Of a DNA stretch of 64,000 nt, positions 62,400-64,000 are shown piece after piece. Positions within the stretch are counted from its first letter, which is position 1; every line of letters starts with the position of its first letter. The notes beneath the pieces were generated by a model that saw nothing but the letters and a program-made list of their open reading frames with translations, made no database searches and had not been told where the DNA came from. The stretch is taken from NCBI GenBank assembly GCA_942491415.1, contig CALOAD010000020.1:434001-498000 (forward strand), in the 5' to 3' direction. Origin of the DNA: CALOAD01 sp942491415. GTDB taxonomy: Bacteria > Cyanobacteriota > Vampirovibrionia > Gastranaerophilales > CALOAD01. A program made the translations under genes and the position numbers.

Positions 62400-62430
62400 A
62401 AAGAACCCGTAATATTTTATCAGTCATTAT

Positions 62431-62568
62431 TTATTTACTACCATTTTCTTTAGGGTCTAAAAGTTTTTTTAGGTTTTCTACATCTTCTTTCAGAGAATGT
62501 ATTTCGTAGATAAGGTCGTCAATGGACATTTTTAGGTCATTTCCGACGGATTTGATATTGTTTGACAT
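62431..62568 (-). CDS. Small coiled-coil protein, 45 residues
   Basis: A short helical protein (S-I-D-D-L-I-Y-E-I-H-S-L-K-E-D-V-E-N-L-K-K-L-L) with a heptad pattern. The ATG at 62568 has a perfect AGGAGAT site eight bases away; an in-frame extension to 62631 is not supported. A large inverted repeat lies upstream (62624-62667). Function unknown; it may dimerise. Confidence 0.6.
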   Translation of the reverse strand: MSNNIKSVGNDLKMSIDDLIYEIHSLKEDVENLKKLLDPKENGSK

Positions 62569-62623
62569 AATAGATCTCCTTTTTGTTTGCATGGCAAATA
62601 AAGTCTTTGGTTGAAGACGAAAA

Positions 62624-62667
62624 GGGGGCATTTGTGTTAAATTAGAAAAAGCAACGCAAAATGCCCC
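62624..62667 (-). repeat. Inverted repeat upstream of the coiled-coil gene
   Basis: GGGGCATT-type arm (from 62624) and its complement ending ATGCCCC (62661-62667), about 14 bp of near-complete pairing with one bulge. On the minus strand it is followed by CCCCCTTTT, so it could act as an attenuator for the small gene or as the terminator of a short leader transcript. Confidence 0.45.
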
Positions 62668-62812
62668 AAAAGAAAGGGTATTTGCTTTTAAAAACTGTTA
62701 AACCGAATTTTTAAAGACTATTTTATTTTCACATTTTAACTATACACGATTATAAAAAATAAGTCAAGCAGTTTTTTGCTGATACGTAAAACCTTTTAAT
62801 AACAAAGGACTT

Positions 62813-63334
62813 ATGAAAAACATTACCACGAAAATAAATGATATATTAAAGAAAAAAAATCTATCTCACAGAAAATTAGCCGAATTTTTAAATGAATACG
62901 ATTCTTCTATAAACGCAATGATAAATGGGAAACGACCCTTTACAAAGCAGGTCAAAGAAAAAATAATTCCAATTCTTGAAGTTTCAAAAGAAGAATTTGA
63001 AAGCTGGATTTTGACGGATAAATATCCTAAAAATGTTTTAGAACTTGCAATTCAAGCAAAAAAAGATCTTTATAATTCTGATAAACTAATCCTCACAGTT
63101 AAAATTGACGAAATTTTAAAGAGCAAAAACTTGTCCAGAACAGACCTGAGCAAGCTTATTGGCTATCATCAAGCTACTTTGAATCGAATGATTATAGGAA
63201 AAGAATCGCTTTCTAAATCTGTAATTTCTAAAACAGCTATTAGTTTAGAAATCGAGGAAAATACAATAATAAGCTGGGTTATAGCAGATAAATACGATTT
63301 AAAAGCTTTAGAATTAGCCCTGCAAGAATTTTAA
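62813..63334 (+). CDS. Tandem-duplicated XRE/HTH protein
   Basis: A 173-residue protein that is an internal duplication of one Cro/CI-type helix-turn-helix. Copy 1 (residues 5-80) and copy 2 (about 95-170) share K-I-x-D/E-I-L-K-x-K-N-L-S-x-x-x-L, the I-N-G-K/I-G-K-E turn, and the ending W-I/V-x-x-D-K-Y-x-x-x-x-L-E-L-A. It may bind DNA as a covalent dimer. AAAGGA lies close to the ATG. Single gene, convergent with the metalloprotease. Confidence 0.75.
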   Translation: MKNITTKINDILKKKNLSHRKLAEFLNEYDSSINAMINGKRPFTKQVKEKIIPILEVSKEEFESWILTDKYPKNVLELAIQAKKDLYNSDKLILTVKIDEILKSKNLSRTDLSKLIGYHQATLNRMIIGKESLSKSVISKTAISLEIEENTIISWVIADKYDLKALELALQEF

Positions 63335-63346
63335 AATACTTTATTC

Positions 63347-64000
63347 CTACTTTTTATCAAGATCTTTATTCATTCTGGTTAAACGAATATAGTCATCGAC
63401 AGTTTTTGGTAGTCCGATATTTTGCAATGACAAATTATATTTATTTATATCAGCCAAAAGGTTTTGCTCGTCCTTTAAATCTCGTTTCGGCATATTGTTT
63501 TGGACTTCGTTTTTTACGCTTTCAAATTTAGATTTTCGACCTTTTTGAGAGATTAAATATATTAATTCATCAAGACTTCGAGCTTCCGGCATGTTATAAC
63601 TTGCCAAAACATTTTCATAGTGAGTGCCGTAAGGAAACTTATACATCCAATACAATGTATTCACATCGCGTTTACTTACATTAAGACATCCATATTGATG
63701 CGGAACATACATAATATCTTCAGCAAAAGGACTATGACTTAAACCTACAGCATGTCCTATTTCGTGAATTATTGTATGAAAAACTTCGTTTTGATCTTGA
63801 TATTGAGCGTGTAAAATACCGTCAGAAAGCCCTATTTGTACTTCTGCAGAGAAGAATCTACCTAAATTATCATAATTAAAATAACAATACCCCAGCGAGT
63901 TTCTATCAACTCTTTTCCATTCTATATTTATCTGTGATTCATTAAGCGTATTTACAATTTGAAACGACACGGCACCTCTGGATGCATTTTGCCAAATATT
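63347..64000 (-). CDS. Metzincin (matrixin-like) zinc protease, 5' end outside the window
   Basis: At least 217 residues to the right edge, where the frame is still open and reads I-W-Q-N-A-S-R-G-A-V, the start of a metzincin domain. Zinc-binding helix H-E-I-G-H-A-V-G-L-S-H (HExxHxxGxxH) followed by I-M-Y-V-P, the Met-turn, so all catalytic elements are present. After the domain comes a charged helical tail of about 80 residues. The GTG at 63970 is not the real start. Likely secreted or surface-associated, but the signal region is out of view. Confidence 0.88.
   Translation of the reverse strand, partial: NIWQNASRGAVSFQIVNTLNESQINIEWKRVDRNSLGYCYFNYDNLGRFFSAEVQIGLSDGILHAQYQDQNEVFHTIIHEIGHAVGLSHSPFAEDIMYVPHQYGCLNVSKRDVNTLYWMYKFPYGTHYENVLASYNMPEARSLDELIYLISQKGRKSKFESVKNEVQNNMPKRDLKDEQNLLADINKYNLSLQNIGLPKTVDDYIRLTRMNKDLDKK

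Overview
The window is strongly AT-rich bacterial chromosome, densely coded, with AGGAG-type ribosome binding sites and frequent GTG/TTG starts. Heptose (LPS core) genes, a porin made of an SLH domain plus coiled coil plus beta-barrel (the layout of cyanobacterial outer-membrane porins), a Rex redox sensor and a non-adenylylated-type glutamine synthetase point to a Gram-negative, probably fermentative, non-photosynthetic relative of cyanobacteria. Gastranaerophilales (Vampirovibrionia/Melainabacteria) is the best guess; this placement is inference, not proof.

Layout. 1-6199: a GNAT protein, two tandem TRL-like exported proteins, a large M16 peptidase, endonuclease III and a ferredoxin. 6200-6272: tRNA-Glu(TTC). 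6251-14571: an 8.3-kb integrated element in the 3' end of that tRNA, bounded by a 31-bp perfect direct repeat. It carries a tyrosine recombinase, an AlpA/excisionase-like gene, a DUF3987-like replication gene, a ribbon-helix-helix regulator, two small-terminase-like genes and a divergent three-gene membrane/secreted cargo cassette. The content is that of a phage satellite (PICI-like) rather than a complete phage. 14572-16334: a second short accessory block (zinc-ribbon/DUF4145 protein, a small protein, an HTH regulator) that ends in a third, partial copy of the att core and so looks like a second, decayed integration. 16482 onward returns to core genes: dnaK; then lepA-glgC-thioredoxin (leftward operon); rpsT; a candidate small RNA with a perfect consensus promoter; an SF1 helicase with a C-terminal nuclease domain; pth; two regulators; glnA; mfd-parvulin; the split hldE pair; and rex. 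36889-40911 encodes a 1340-residue protein with 18 exact-length 31-residue repeats, preceded by a near-perfect Rex operator. 40920-64000 holds dapF, the rpsF-ssb-rpsR operon, TPR proteins, the SLH porin, nadE, glnS (with a YqeY-like tail), a fatty-acyl ligase, polyamine genes, an ATP-grasp protein, a tandem-HTH protein and a metzincin protease cut by the window edge.

Functional links. An Orn/Lys/Arg decarboxylase (47389), agmatinase (59338) and spermidine synthase (60195) together can make arginine -> agmatine -> putrescine -> spermidine. The split heptose kinase/adenylyltransferase, the porin and the parvulin lipoprotein belong to a Gram-negative envelope. The most promising undescribed items are the tRNA-Glu satellite with its cargo cassette and mapped att/arm sites, the neighbouring decayed module, the repeat protein under probable redox control, and the short S-F-x-G motifs shared by the repeat protein and the M16 peptidase.
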